The notes beneath the pieces are model-generated. The model was not told the DNA's origin, ran no database searches, and saw only the letters and a program-made list of their open reading frames with translations. From Betaproteobacteria bacterium (GTDB lineage: Bacteria > Pseudomonadota > Gammaproteobacteria > Burkholderiales > SG8-39): 23,407 nt of DNA. Below are positions 14,172 to 21,001 of this stretch, piece by piece. The first letter of the stretch is position 1. Each line of letters starts with the position of its first letter. Made by a program: the position numbers and the translations under genes. The stretch covers positions 1 to 23,407 of the forward strand of contig JAFAGU010000067.1 in NCBI GenBank assembly GCA_019237595.1. Direction: 5' to 3'.

Positions 14172-15317
14172 CTAGACGACGCGCCGGCCTTCCCTCCATA
14201 CCGCGCGCACGACCGGCTGCTGGGCCGGCGCGTCGCCGACGAGCCGCACCTGCACGAGGTCCGCGCGAAGGCCGGGCGCGATTTCGCCGCGGTCGCTTAG
14301 GCCGAGCGCGCGCGCCGGATTGCGGCTCACGGTCGCGACGGCTTCCGGGACGCTGAATCCCGCCGCATCGACCAGCCTGAAGGCGGCGAGCATCAGGCTC
14401 GCGGGCACATAGTCGGAGCTCAGTGTGTCGAGGAGCCGCAGCCTCGCGAGCTCCACGGCGGCGACGTTCCCGGAGTGCGAGCCTCCGCGCACCACGTTCG
14501 GCGCCCCCATGACGATCGAGAGGCCGCTCTCGCGCGCGGCGCGCGCCGCTTCCACGCGAGTCGGAAACTCGGAGATCGCGACGCCCTCGGCCCGCGCCTG
14601 CTCGACGTGCTCGGGCAGCGTGTCGTCGTGGCTTGCGAGCGGAATGGAATTCTCGCGGGCATAGGAGACGAAGTACTTGCGGTGCGGCACGGCGTAGCGC
14701 TCCTGCTTCTCGCGCGCCTGCTCGACCGACTTCATGAACTGGTGCTCGCTCCAGCCCTTTTTCCCGCAGTAGTAGACCTTCGCGTGCTCGAGGTTCTCCC
14801 ACTGCCGCTGGCCCGGCGTGTGGTCCATCACCGAGAGGAGCCCGACGCGGCGATTGCCGCGGAACGGCTGGAAGAGCTCCATGAGGTTCGGGGCGGGAAG
14901 CTCGCAGCGCACGTGCAGCTTGTGGTCTGCGCGCAGGAGCCCCTTCTCGGAAGCCTCGTCGATCGCGCGCAGCACGCTGCCCATGTCCTGGCCCCGCAGC
15001 CCCTCGAGGCCGAGGTCGCCCAATCCGAGCGCGTCGTACACCGTCGTGATGCCTGCGGCGGCGATCTCGGCATCGTGGCCGAAGAGCGCCGGGAGCTCCG
15101 GCCAGCGCACCTTGGGCCGCGGCATGAGGTGGCGCTCGAAGTTGTCCGTGTGGAGCTCGATGAGGCCGGGTACGAGGAGGTCCCCCTCGAGGTCCGCCCC
15201 GGCGAGGCCATTGCCCTCGGCAACCGACTGAATGAGGCCGCCCGAAGCCTGCAGCGTGCCGTGCACCACCTCGCCCGCCATCACGATGCGCGCGTTTCGC
15301 AGGACCGTCTCGCTCAA
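14172..15317 (-). CDS. phnM: PhnM, alpha-D-ribose 1-methylphosphonate 5-triphosphate diphosphatase
   Basis: 381-residue amidohydrolase-superfamily enzyme that removes pyrophosphate from the triphosphate nucleoside-like phosphonate made by PhnGHIL, giving the PhnJ substrate. The metal-binding HTDNFERH motif, GLIELHTDN context, AGITTVYDALGLGD, VMDHTPGQRQW, and LASHDDTLPEH match the PhnM family, and length is normal. The start is a TTG at 15317, overlapping the phnL stop as TTGA with GGAGG 7 nt upstream; no better ATG exists before the conserved VLRNARIV segment. Last gene of the phnGHIJKLM overlap chain. Confidence 0.93.
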   Translation of the reverse strand: MSETVLRNARIVMAGEVVHGTLQASGGLIQSVAEGNGLAGADLEGDLLVPGLIELHTDNFERHLMPRPKVRWPELPALFGHDAEIAAAGITTVYDALGLGDLGLEGLRGQDMGSVLRAIDEASEKGLLRADHKLHVRCELPAPNLMELFQPFRGNRRVGLLSVMDHTPGQRQWENLEHAKVYYCGKKGWSEHQFMKSVEQAREKQERYAVPHRKYFVSYARENSIPLASHDDTLPEHVEQARAEGVAISEFPTRVEAARAARESGLSIVMGAPNVVRGGSHSGNVAAVELARLRLLDTLSSDYVPASLMLAAFRLVDAAGFSVPEAVATVSRNPARALGLSDRGEIAPGLRADLVQVRLVGDAPAQQPVVRAVWREGRRVV

Positions 15318-15970
15318 CTCAGCTCCTCCATCTCGACGATGCGCGTGGCGACCGCCTCGCGAACCTTCTGGTCGTGGAAAATCCCTACGATCGCGGCGCC
15401 GGCCTCGCGCGCCTCGTTGATCATCGCGGTGACGGTGACGCGGTTCTCGGCGTCGAGGGACGCGGTCGGCTCGTCGAGCAGCAGCACCGGCTTCTTGCGG
15501 ATGAAGGTCCGCGCGATGTTGATGCGCTGCTGCTCGCCGCCGGAGAACGTGGCGGGCGGAACGCTCCATAGCCTCATGGGAATGCGCAGGCGCAAGAGCA
15601 GCTGCTCCGCCTCCTGCCTCGCCTCCGGTTTCCCGCGCACCTCGTCGGCGACGACGTCGATCGCCGGCACGCGCGGAATTACGCGGAGGAACTGGCTCAC
15701 GTAGCCCACGCTCGATGCGCGAAGGCGCAGGAGCTCCTGGTCGCTCGCCGAAGTGACTTCCGTCTCGGCGACGGTCACGCTGCCGCTCGTGGGCTTGTAG
15801 TTTCCGTACAGGCACTTGAGCAGCGTGCTCTTGCCCGCCCCGGACGGGCCCTGGAGCGCGACGCATTCGCCTGGGCCGACCTCGAGGCTCACGCCCTGGA
15901 GCACCGGCAGGCGAGCCCCGCCCTGGTTGTGCAGCGTGAACGTCTTGGCGAGCTCGCGGACGCGAATCAC
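15314..15970 (-). CDS. phnL: PhnL, C-P lyase ABC-type ATPase subunit
   Basis: 218-residue cytosolic ABC-type ATPase needed with PhnGHI for forming ribose 1-methylphosphonate triphosphate from ATP and phosphonate, not for transport. Walker A is GPSGAGKST, the signature is FSGGEQQRINIARTFI, Walker B is VLLLDEPTASLD and the switch His is in GIFHDQKVRE. RLRASSVGYVSQFLRVIPRVPAIDVV is characteristic of PhnL. The GTG start overlaps the phnK stop (GTGA), and its own stop overlaps the phnM TTG. Confidence 0.94.
   Translation of the reverse strand: MIRVRELAKTFTLHNQGGARLPVLQGVSLEVGPGECVALQGPSGAGKSTLLKCLYGNYKPTSGSVTVAETEVTSASDQELLRLRASSVGYVSQFLRVIPRVPAIDVVADEVRGKPEARQEAEQLLLRLRIPMRLWSVPPATFSGGEQQRINIARTFIRKKPVLLLDEPTASLDAENRVTVTAMINEAREAGAAIVGIFHDQKVREAVATRIVEMEELS
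15325..15329 (-). promoter_or_regulatory. Ribosome binding site supporting the TTG start of phnM
   Basis: GGAGG on the minus strand inside the last codons of phnL, 7 nt before TTG 15317. It decides the phnM start in favour of the rare TTG. Confidence 0.7.
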
Positions 15971-16740
15971 GGCTGCAGCACCGACGAGACGAGGAGCTGT
16001 GTATAGGGGTGCTGCGGATCGTCGAGCACCTGGTCAGTGAGCCCCTGCTCCACGATCCGGCCGCCTTTCATGACCAGCATCCGCTGGGCGAGGAGCCGAG
16101 CCACCGCGAGGTCGTGCGTGACGACGATCGCGGCGAGGCCGAGCGCGCGCGTAAGCGAGCGAAGGAGATCGAGGAGGCGCGCCTGCACCGAAACGTCGAG
16201 GCCGGAGGTCGGCTCGTCCATGAAGACGAGGCGCGGATCCGTAACGAGGTTGCGCGCGATCTGCAGCCGCTGGCGCATGCCGCCCGAAAACGTGCGCGGC
16301 GAGTCGTCGATGCGTTCCGGATCCATCTCCACGCGCGAGAGCCAGTCCGTGGCCGCGGTCCGGATCCTGCCGTAGTGGCGCTCGCCGAGCGCCATCAGCC
16401 GCTCGCCGACGTTCGCACCCGCCGAGACGTTCATGCGCAGGCCTTCTTCGGGCCGCTGGTGAACATAGCCCCAATCGGTGCGGGCGAGGAACCGGCGCTC
16501 CGCTTCGGAAAGATCCGCGTAGAGCTCCTTCAGCCCCTCGTGGCGCGTCATGAAGCGTACGGTTCCCGCATCCGGCCGCAGCCGCCCCGAGACGCAGTTG
16601 AGAAGCGTCGTCTTGCCCGAGCCCGACTCGCCCACCACCGCGAGGACTTCCCCCGCATGGAGCTCGAAGGACACGTCTTCGATCGCCGGACGCTCGCCGA
16701 AGCGCTTGGCGAGGCCGCGGGCCTCGAGGATCACGCTCAC
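15967..16740 (-). CDS. phnK: PhnK, C-P lyase complex ABC-type ATPase
   Basis: 257-residue ATPase that docks on the PhnGHIJ core through PhnJ. Walker A is GESGSGKTT, the Q-loop region contains DWGYVHQRPEEGLRM, the signature is FSGGMRQRLQIARNLV, Walker B is LVFMDEPTSGLDV and the switch is VVTHDLAVAR. The C-terminal DDPQHPYTQLLVSSVL resembles oligopeptide-type ATPases, as usual for PhnK. The GTG start shares GTGA with the phnJ stop; an alternative GTG lies two codons further in. Confidence 0.94.
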   Translation of the reverse strand: MSVILEARGLAKRFGERPAIEDVSFELHAGEVLAVVGESGSGKTTLLNCVSGRLRPDAGTVRFMTRHEGLKELYADLSEAERRFLARTDWGYVHQRPEEGLRMNVSAGANVGERLMALGERHYGRIRTAATDWLSRVEMDPERIDDSPRTFSGGMRQRLQIARNLVTDPRLVFMDEPTSGLDVSVQARLLDLLRSLTRALGLAAIVVTHDLAVARLLAQRMLVMKGGRIVEQGLTDQVLDDPQHPYTQLLVSSVLQP

Positions 16741-17585
16741 GCCGCGGCCGCCTTCGCCGCCTGGCGGCCGGCGCAATAATCCGTGTCGGAGCACATGAAG
16801 AGCCGGCCGCCGCGATCGTCGGTGACCACCTCGTCCAGGAAGCTCTCGCGCGAGCCGCAAAGCGCGCAGGCAGCGTCCCAGCGCTGCACCTCGAACGGAT
16901 GGTCCTCGAAGGCGAGGCTCTCCACGCGCGTATAAGGCGGAATCGCGTAGATCCGCTTTTCCCGCCCAGCGCCGAAGAGCTGAAGCGCGGGGTTCATGTT
17001 CATCTTGGGGTTGTCGAACTTGGGGATGGGCGAAGGGGCCGTCAGGTAGCGGCCGTTCACCATCACCGGGTAGTCGTAGGTCGTCGCGATGTGGCCGTAG
17101 CGCGCGATGTCCTCGTAGAGCTTCACGTGCATGAGGCCGTACTCGGCGAGGCCGTGCATGCGCCGCGTCTCCGCCTCGCGCGGCTCGAGGCGCTGCAGCG
17201 GCTCAGGCACGGGGACCTGGTACACGATGATCTGCCGCTCGTGGAGCGGCGTCTCCGGGATGCGGTGGCGCGTCTGGATGAGCGTCGCCTCGGGCGCGCG
17301 CTCGGTCACCGCGACGCCGGTCGTGCGCTGGAAGAAGCGGCGGATGTTCACCGCGTTGACCGTGTCGTCGGCGCCCTGGTCGATCACCTTCAGCACGTCG
17401 TTCGGCCCGATGACGGAGGCCGTCACCTGGATGCCGCCGGTGCCCCATCCGTAGGGAAGCGGCATCTCGCGGCTGCCGAAAGGCACCTGGTAGCCGGGAA
17501 TGGCGATCGCCTTGAGGAGCGCGCGCCGGATCATGCGCTTCGAGCGCTCGTCGAGGAAAGCGAAGTTGAACCGCTCGTCCCTCAT
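16737..17585 (-). CDS. phnJ: PhnJ, radical-SAM C-P lyase catalytic subunit
   Basis: 282-residue catalytic subunit that cleaves the C-P bond of ribose 1-methylphosphonate 5-phosphate, releasing the hydrocarbon and 5-phosphoribosyl 1,2-cyclic phosphate. The atypical cluster motif C-x2-C-x21-C-x5-C is intact at the C-terminus (CALC...MCSDTDYC), matching known PhnJ spacing. The glycyl/thiyl radical region IPGYQVPFGSREMP is present with Gly31 equivalent to the E. coli radical glycine. PYGWGTGGIQVTASVIG and KFDNPKMNMNPALQLFG are also diagnostic. ATG 17585 overlaps the phnI stop (ATGA). All catalytic elements appear present, so the pathway should be functional. Confidence 0.96.
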   Translation of the reverse strand: MRDERFNFAFLDERSKRMIRRALLKAIAIPGYQVPFGSREMPLPYGWGTGGIQVTASVIGPNDVLKVIDQGADDTVNAVNIRRFFQRTTGVAVTERAPEATLIQTRHRIPETPLHERQIIVYQVPVPEPLQRLEPREAETRRMHGLAEYGLMHVKLYEDIARYGHIATTYDYPVMVNGRYLTAPSPIPKFDNPKMNMNPALQLFGAGREKRIYAIPPYTRVESLAFEDHPFEVQRWDAACALCGSRESFLDEVVTDDRGGRLFMCSDTDYCAGRQAAKAAAA

Positions 17586-18643
17586 GCCGAGCGCCGCATC
17601 TTGCGCACGAGCTCGAGCTCGGCCTGGAAGTCCACGTAGTGCGGGAGCTTGAGGTGCTGGACGAAGCCCGAGGCCTCGAGGCTGTCGGAGTGCGAGAGCA
17701 CGAATTCCTGCATCTGCGCGGGCGACTCGACTTCCTCGCCGAGCTCGGTCGCGCGCAGCGCCCGGTCGACGAGCGCCATCGCCATGCTTTTCCGCTCGCA
17801 GTGGCCGAACGCGAGGCCGTAGCCGCGGGTGAACTGCGGCGGCTCGGTCTTCGACCCCGCGAACTGGTTCACCATCTGGCATTCGGTAAGGGCGACCTCG
17901 CCGATGACGACCGGAAAGCCGAGCTCCTCGGGAATCACCTCGACCTCCGCGGCGCCGTGGCGGATTTCCCCGGCGAAGGGATGCGTGTGCGCGTAGCCGC
18001 GCTGCGTCGAGTACCCCATGGCGAGGAGAAATCCCTCGTCCGCCCGCGCGAGATTCTGAAGGCGCACGGAACGCTCGGCCGGAAACCGAAGCGGCTCGCG
18101 CGTGAGATCGAGCGGATCCGGGTCGCCAGCGGGCGGCTCATGCCGCTCGACGAGCCCTTCGCCGTCGAGGAGGTCGACCACGCGCGGCATCGCGTCTGCC
18201 GCTCGCTCGTCCTCGGGCGCCGCGGCCTTGGAGGCCGGCTCGAGGAGCGAGAAGTCGAGGAGGCGCTGCGTGTAGTCGTACGTCGGCCCGAGCACCTGGC
18301 CGCCGGGCAGGTCCTTGAACGTCGCCGAGACCCGCCTCCAGAGCCGCATGCGCGAGGTGTCGAGCGGCTCCGTATAGCCGAGCCGCGGGAGCGTCGCCCG
18401 GAAGGCGCGCACGAGGAAGATCGCCTCCACTGCGTCGCCCGCCGCCTGCTTGAGCGCGAGCGCCGCGAGGTCGGGGTCGTAGAGCGAGCCTTCGGTCATC
18501 ACGCGATCGACGGCGAGCTTGAGCTGCTGCTTGATCTGCTCGAGCGAGAGCTCCGGCACCGCCGGGTCGCCGCGGCGCACCTCGGCGAGGAGCTCGTGCG
18601 AATTACGGATGGCGCGCTCGCCGCCTTTGACCGCAACGTACAT
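17582..18643 (-). CDS. phnI: PhnI, C-P lyase core subunit (nucleosidase)
   Basis: 353-residue core subunit that, with PhnG, H and L, replaces the base of ATP by phosphonate. Family marks are the MYVAVKGGERAIRNSHELL opening, QIKQQLKLAVDRVMTEGSLYDP, MRLWRRVSATFKDLPGGQVLGPTYDYTQRLLDF (split over residues 100-135), GYSTQRGYAHTHPFAGEIR, and GLAFGHCERKSMAMALVDRAL. GAGG on the minus strand 6 nt before ATG 18643 supports the start. It is separated from the phnH stop by one base and overlaps phnJ by ATGA. Length is normal. Confidence 0.95.
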   Translation of the reverse strand: MYVAVKGGERAIRNSHELLAEVRRGDPAVPELSLEQIKQQLKLAVDRVMTEGSLYDPDLAALALKQAAGDAVEAIFLVRAFRATLPRLGYTEPLDTSRMRLWRRVSATFKDLPGGQVLGPTYDYTQRLLDFSLLEPASKAAAPEDERAADAMPRVVDLLDGEGLVERHEPPAGDPDPLDLTREPLRFPAERSVRLQNLARADEGFLLAMGYSTQRGYAHTHPFAGEIRHGAAEVEVIPEELGFPVVIGEVALTECQMVNQFAGSKTEPPQFTRGYGLAFGHCERKSMAMALVDRALRATELGEEVESPAQMQEFVLSHSDSLEASGFVQHLKLPHYVDFQAELELVRKMRRSA

Positions 18644-18644
18644 T

Positions 18645-19241
18645 TCAGGCCTCGATTCGAGTCGTGCGCGGCAGGCCGCAGGCCCGCCCGCCGCAGCTGA
18701 GGAAGAGGTCCACGCCCCGCGGAAAGCGGCCCGCATTCGCGGCCCATTCGGCCGCGAACTGCGCCGGCAATCCTTCGACGCGAAGCTGCGCGCGGTCCTT
18801 GATGCCCGGGCCGGCGAGCGTCCAGCCGCCCTGGTCATCGAGGCGCTCGACTTGCACGATGAGCGTGGCGGAGCGCTCTGGATACGCGTCTTCGCCGTTG
18901 TCGAAATCCGCGAGCGAGCGCAGCGCGCCGGCCTCGAGGATCGCGAAGGCGGCGCGCTCGGCGCGCTCGGTTAGCGGGCAGCCGGTATGGAAGCGCAGGA
19001 ACGAGGCGGCGCCCGCGAGGCGCGGCGAGAGCCAGAGCGGCGTATCGTGGTCGAGGAGCGAGAGCGCGAGCGCTCCGCTCGCCTCATGCAACCCGGCCGG
19101 CATCGAGGCGGTCGTTTGCATGGCGACGATGCGCCCGGGATGCGCGAGCGCCTCGGCGGCGGCACGGAAGATCTTCTGTGACTCGAGCTCCGGCGCCTGC
19201 AGGCCCGGGCCGACCGAGGCGAGATCCATCGCGAGGCTCAT
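18645..19241 (-). CDS. phnH: PhnH, C-P lyase core subunit
   Basis: 198-residue subunit of the PhnGHIJ core, structurally related to PLP-dependent folds but without cofactor. Matching features are the QKIFRAAAEALAHPGRIV start, LALSLLDHDTPLWLSPRL, LRFHTGCPL, and the C-terminal FPRGVDLFLSCGGRACGLPRTTRIE. The ATG at 19241 overlaps the phnG stop as ATGA. Confidence 0.94.
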   Translation of the reverse strand: MSLAMDLASVGPGLQAPELESQKIFRAAAEALAHPGRIVAMQTTASMPAGLHEASGALALSLLDHDTPLWLSPRLAGAASFLRFHTGCPLTERAERAAFAILEAGALRSLADFDNGEDAYPERSATLIVQVERLDDQGGWTLAGPGIKDRAQLRVEGLPAQFAAEWAANAGRFPRGVDLFLSCGGRACGLPRTTRIEA

Positions 19242-19705
19242 GCCGCGGTCTGCCTCGCCACGGTGAGGAAGTCCACGCGCGTCGCCTGCGCCTTGCGCTG
19301 CATGCGAGCCGCCTCGGCCTCGTGGCGCACGCGCAGCGGCTCGAGCAGGTCGCGCTCGATCTCTTCTCGAAGCGCCGGGACCTGAAGGGCCGCGTCGGCA
19401 AGCGCCGCGATCTCGCATTTGCGCGCGGAGCGGCCCTGGACGTACGCCACGCCCACGGACGACGTCTCCTCGAGGCGCAACGCGCAGCGCGTCACCGTCA
19501 TCTCTCCCACGTTGAACTTGGCGCCCGTGCCGCCGGCGCGGGCGCGGAGCATCATGAGGCCCGTCTCCGGGCGGCGCAGCCACACATACGTTCCGCAGCG
19601 ACGGGCAAGGTCCGACTGGGACCATGCCTGGAGGACGGTAAGCGGCGCCCGCGCAAGCAGGCCCATCCAGCGGGCGCGCTCGGCGTTGTCAACGGTCTGC
19701 AACAT
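19238..19705 (-). CDS. phnG: PhnG, C-P lyase core subunit
   Basis: 155-residue core subunit and first gene of the C-P lyase operon. RARWMGLLARAP, a GLMMLRARAGGTGAKFNVGEMTVTRC block and VAYVQGRSARKCEIAALADAAL are characteristic. ATG 19705 is immediately preceded by GGGAGGG (19706-19712) with no spacer, which is unusual; a TTG as second codon is the only nearby alternative start. A PHO-box-like repeat with a reasonable -10 lies 60 bp upstream at 19766-19783. Confidence 0.94.
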   Translation of the reverse strand: MLQTVDNAERARWMGLLARAPLTVLQAWSQSDLARRCGTYVWLRRPETGLMMLRARAGGTGAKFNVGEMTVTRCALRLEETSSVGVAYVQGRSARKCEIAALADAALQVPALREEIERDLLEPLRVRHEAEAARMQRKAQATRVDFLTVARQTAA

Positions 19706-19712
19706 CCCTCCC
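19706..19712 (-). promoter_or_regulatory. Shine-Dalgarno directly abutting the phnG ATG
   Basis: GGGAGGG on the minus strand touches the ATG with no spacer. Normal spacing is about 5-9 nt, so either initiation is inefficient or it occurs at the second codon (TTG). Confidence 0.5.
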
Positions 19713-19749
19713 GCAGGCTTTCATCGCGTGCGCAGGCACGACGGGGCAA

Positions 19750-19783
19750 ATCGTATTAACGGGGAGTGACTCTTTTGTGACAG
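19750..19783 (-). promoter_or_regulatory. Candidate PHO box and -10 for the phnGHIJKLM operon
   Basis: Minus strand of 19766-19783 reads CTGTCAC-AAAA-GAGTCAC, close to the classical CTGTCAT-AWAW-CTGTCAY. After exactly 10 bp comes TACGAT (19750-19755), 4 of 6 with T1 A2 A5 T6, the spacing known for PhoB-activated promoters. The distal half-site overlaps the GTG start codon of the divergent DUF1045-PhnN gene (19777-19779). Confidence 0.75.
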
Positions 19784-20928
19784 GTTCCGCCAGCTCGCGG
19801 TACGCCGTCTATTTCGCGCCCGCGCCGGAGTCGCCCTGGGGCCGCTTCGGCAAGATCGCCCTCGCCGGCGAAGCGCGCCGCTATGGATTTCATGCGACGC
19901 TGAAGGCGCCGTTCCGGCTGCGCGAAGGGACCAGCTTCGAAGAGCTCCTCGGGGCGGCGGATGCGTTCGCCGACTCCCGCACTGCCTTCTGCCTGCCGCC
20001 GATGAAGATTGCGCGCCTGGACGATTTCGTGGCGCTCGTGCCTCAGCGCGCCGAGCCCAGGCTCGACGCGCTCGCGGAGGCGTGCGTGCGAGAGTTCGAG
20101 CGCTTCCGCGCGCCGCCCACTGTGGAAGAGCTCGCGCGGCGCAGAAGACGCCCCCTCACTTCGCGACAGGAAGCGCTGCTCGCGGCATGGGGCTATCCGT
20201 ATGTGATGGAGGAATTCCGCTTCCACCTCTCGCTGACCGGCCCCGGCACGCTCTACGCGCCGAGCTCGCCCGCGCTGCCGAAGGCGCCGCTCATCGTTGA
20301 TGCGATCACGATCTTCCAGGAGCCGGAGCCCGGGGCCTCGTTCGTGCCGATCCACCGCGCGCGCCTGCGCGCGGGCGGGCGGCTCCTCTATGTGGCCGGC
20401 CCGTCGGGCGCCGGAAAGGACGCGATCCTCGGATGGGCAAAGCGCAATCTTCCGGAGGACGCGCCCGTCGCGTTTGCCCGGCGCGCGATCACGCGGGCGC
20501 GGGATGGCGTGAGCGAGGACCACGAAGCGCTGAGCGTCGCCGAGTTCGAGGCGCGCCTTGCGCGCGGCGAGTTCGCGATGGCCTGGACCGCCAACGGGCA
20601 CCGGTACGGCATCGGCGCGGAAATCCGCGAGTGGCTCGCGCGCGGGCTCACCGTCGTGGTGAGCGGCTCGCGCGAATACCTGCCGCACGCGAGGCGCGAA
20701 TTCCCCGACCTCGAGGTCGTCCTGGTCACGGCGTCGCCCGAAGTGCTCCGCGAGCGCCTGGCAGGCCGCGGCCGCGAGAGCGCCGACATGATCGCGCTTC
20801 GGCTGGAGCGCACGGACCGGTTTCCGCCCGCGGGCCGCGTGGCCGCCGAAGTGCACAACGATGGCGCCCTCGACGCGGCGGGACAGCGCTTTCTCAAGCT
20901 TCTTTCAAAGGAAATGTCAGGAACCTAG
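19777..20928 (+). CDS. phnN: DUF1045 2H-phosphoesterase fused to PhnN (ribose 1,5-bisphosphokinase)
   Basis: 383-residue fusion. Residues 1-200 match the DUF1045 phosphonate-metabolism family: RYAVYFAPAP.SPWGRFG opening and the two 2H-phosphoesterase motifs FHATLKAPF (H39-x-T41) and FHLSLTGP (H150-x-S152). Residues about 203-380 are PhnN: Walker A GPSGAGKD (208-215), FARRAITRA, an AMAWTANGHRYGIG segment, VVVSGSREYLP and a C-terminal LERTDRF region. PhnN makes PRPP from ribose 1,5-bisphosphate at the end of the C-P lyase pathway. A PhnP-type cyclic phosphodiesterase is absent here, and the 2H domain could do that step. The start is GTG 19777, with GGGGAG 10 nt upstream; it lies inside the phnG PHO box. 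It is divergent from phnG by 71 bp. Confidence 0.88.
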   Translation: MTGSASSRYAVYFAPAPESPWGRFGKIALAGEARRYGFHATLKAPFRLREGTSFEELLGAADAFADSRTAFCLPPMKIARLDDFVALVPQRAEPRLDALAEACVREFERFRAPPTVEELARRRRRPLTSRQEALLAAWGYPYVMEEFRFHLSLTGPGTLYAPSSPALPKAPLIVDAITIFQEPEPGASFVPIHRARLRAGGRLLYVAGPSGAGKDAILGWAKRNLPEDAPVAFARRAITRARDGVSEDHEALSVAEFEARLARGEFAMAWTANGHRYGIGAEIREWLARGLTVVVSGSREYLPHARREFPDLEVVLVTASPEVLRERLAGRGRESADMIALRLERTDRFPPAGRVAAEVHNDGALDAAGQRFLKLLSKEMSGT

Positions 20929-21001
20929 CCGGTGAAGGGTTGCCGCAACATGACGGTAACCCGCTGCTCCTAGGCTGGACTCCGCATTTTGGGAGAAATC
21001 G

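Noticed and set aside
14113..14802. Upstream extension of the phnC frame into phnM
   Set aside because: Translation is composition-driven Arg/Ala-rich sequence over phnM; ATG 14112 gives the normal PhnC length and lies just behind the PHO-like promoter.
20933..20985. Possible PHO box before the EAL-CBS-GGDEF gene (TGACGG at 20951)
   Set aside because: There is no partner repeat at 11-bp spacing on either strand, and it reads away from the gene.
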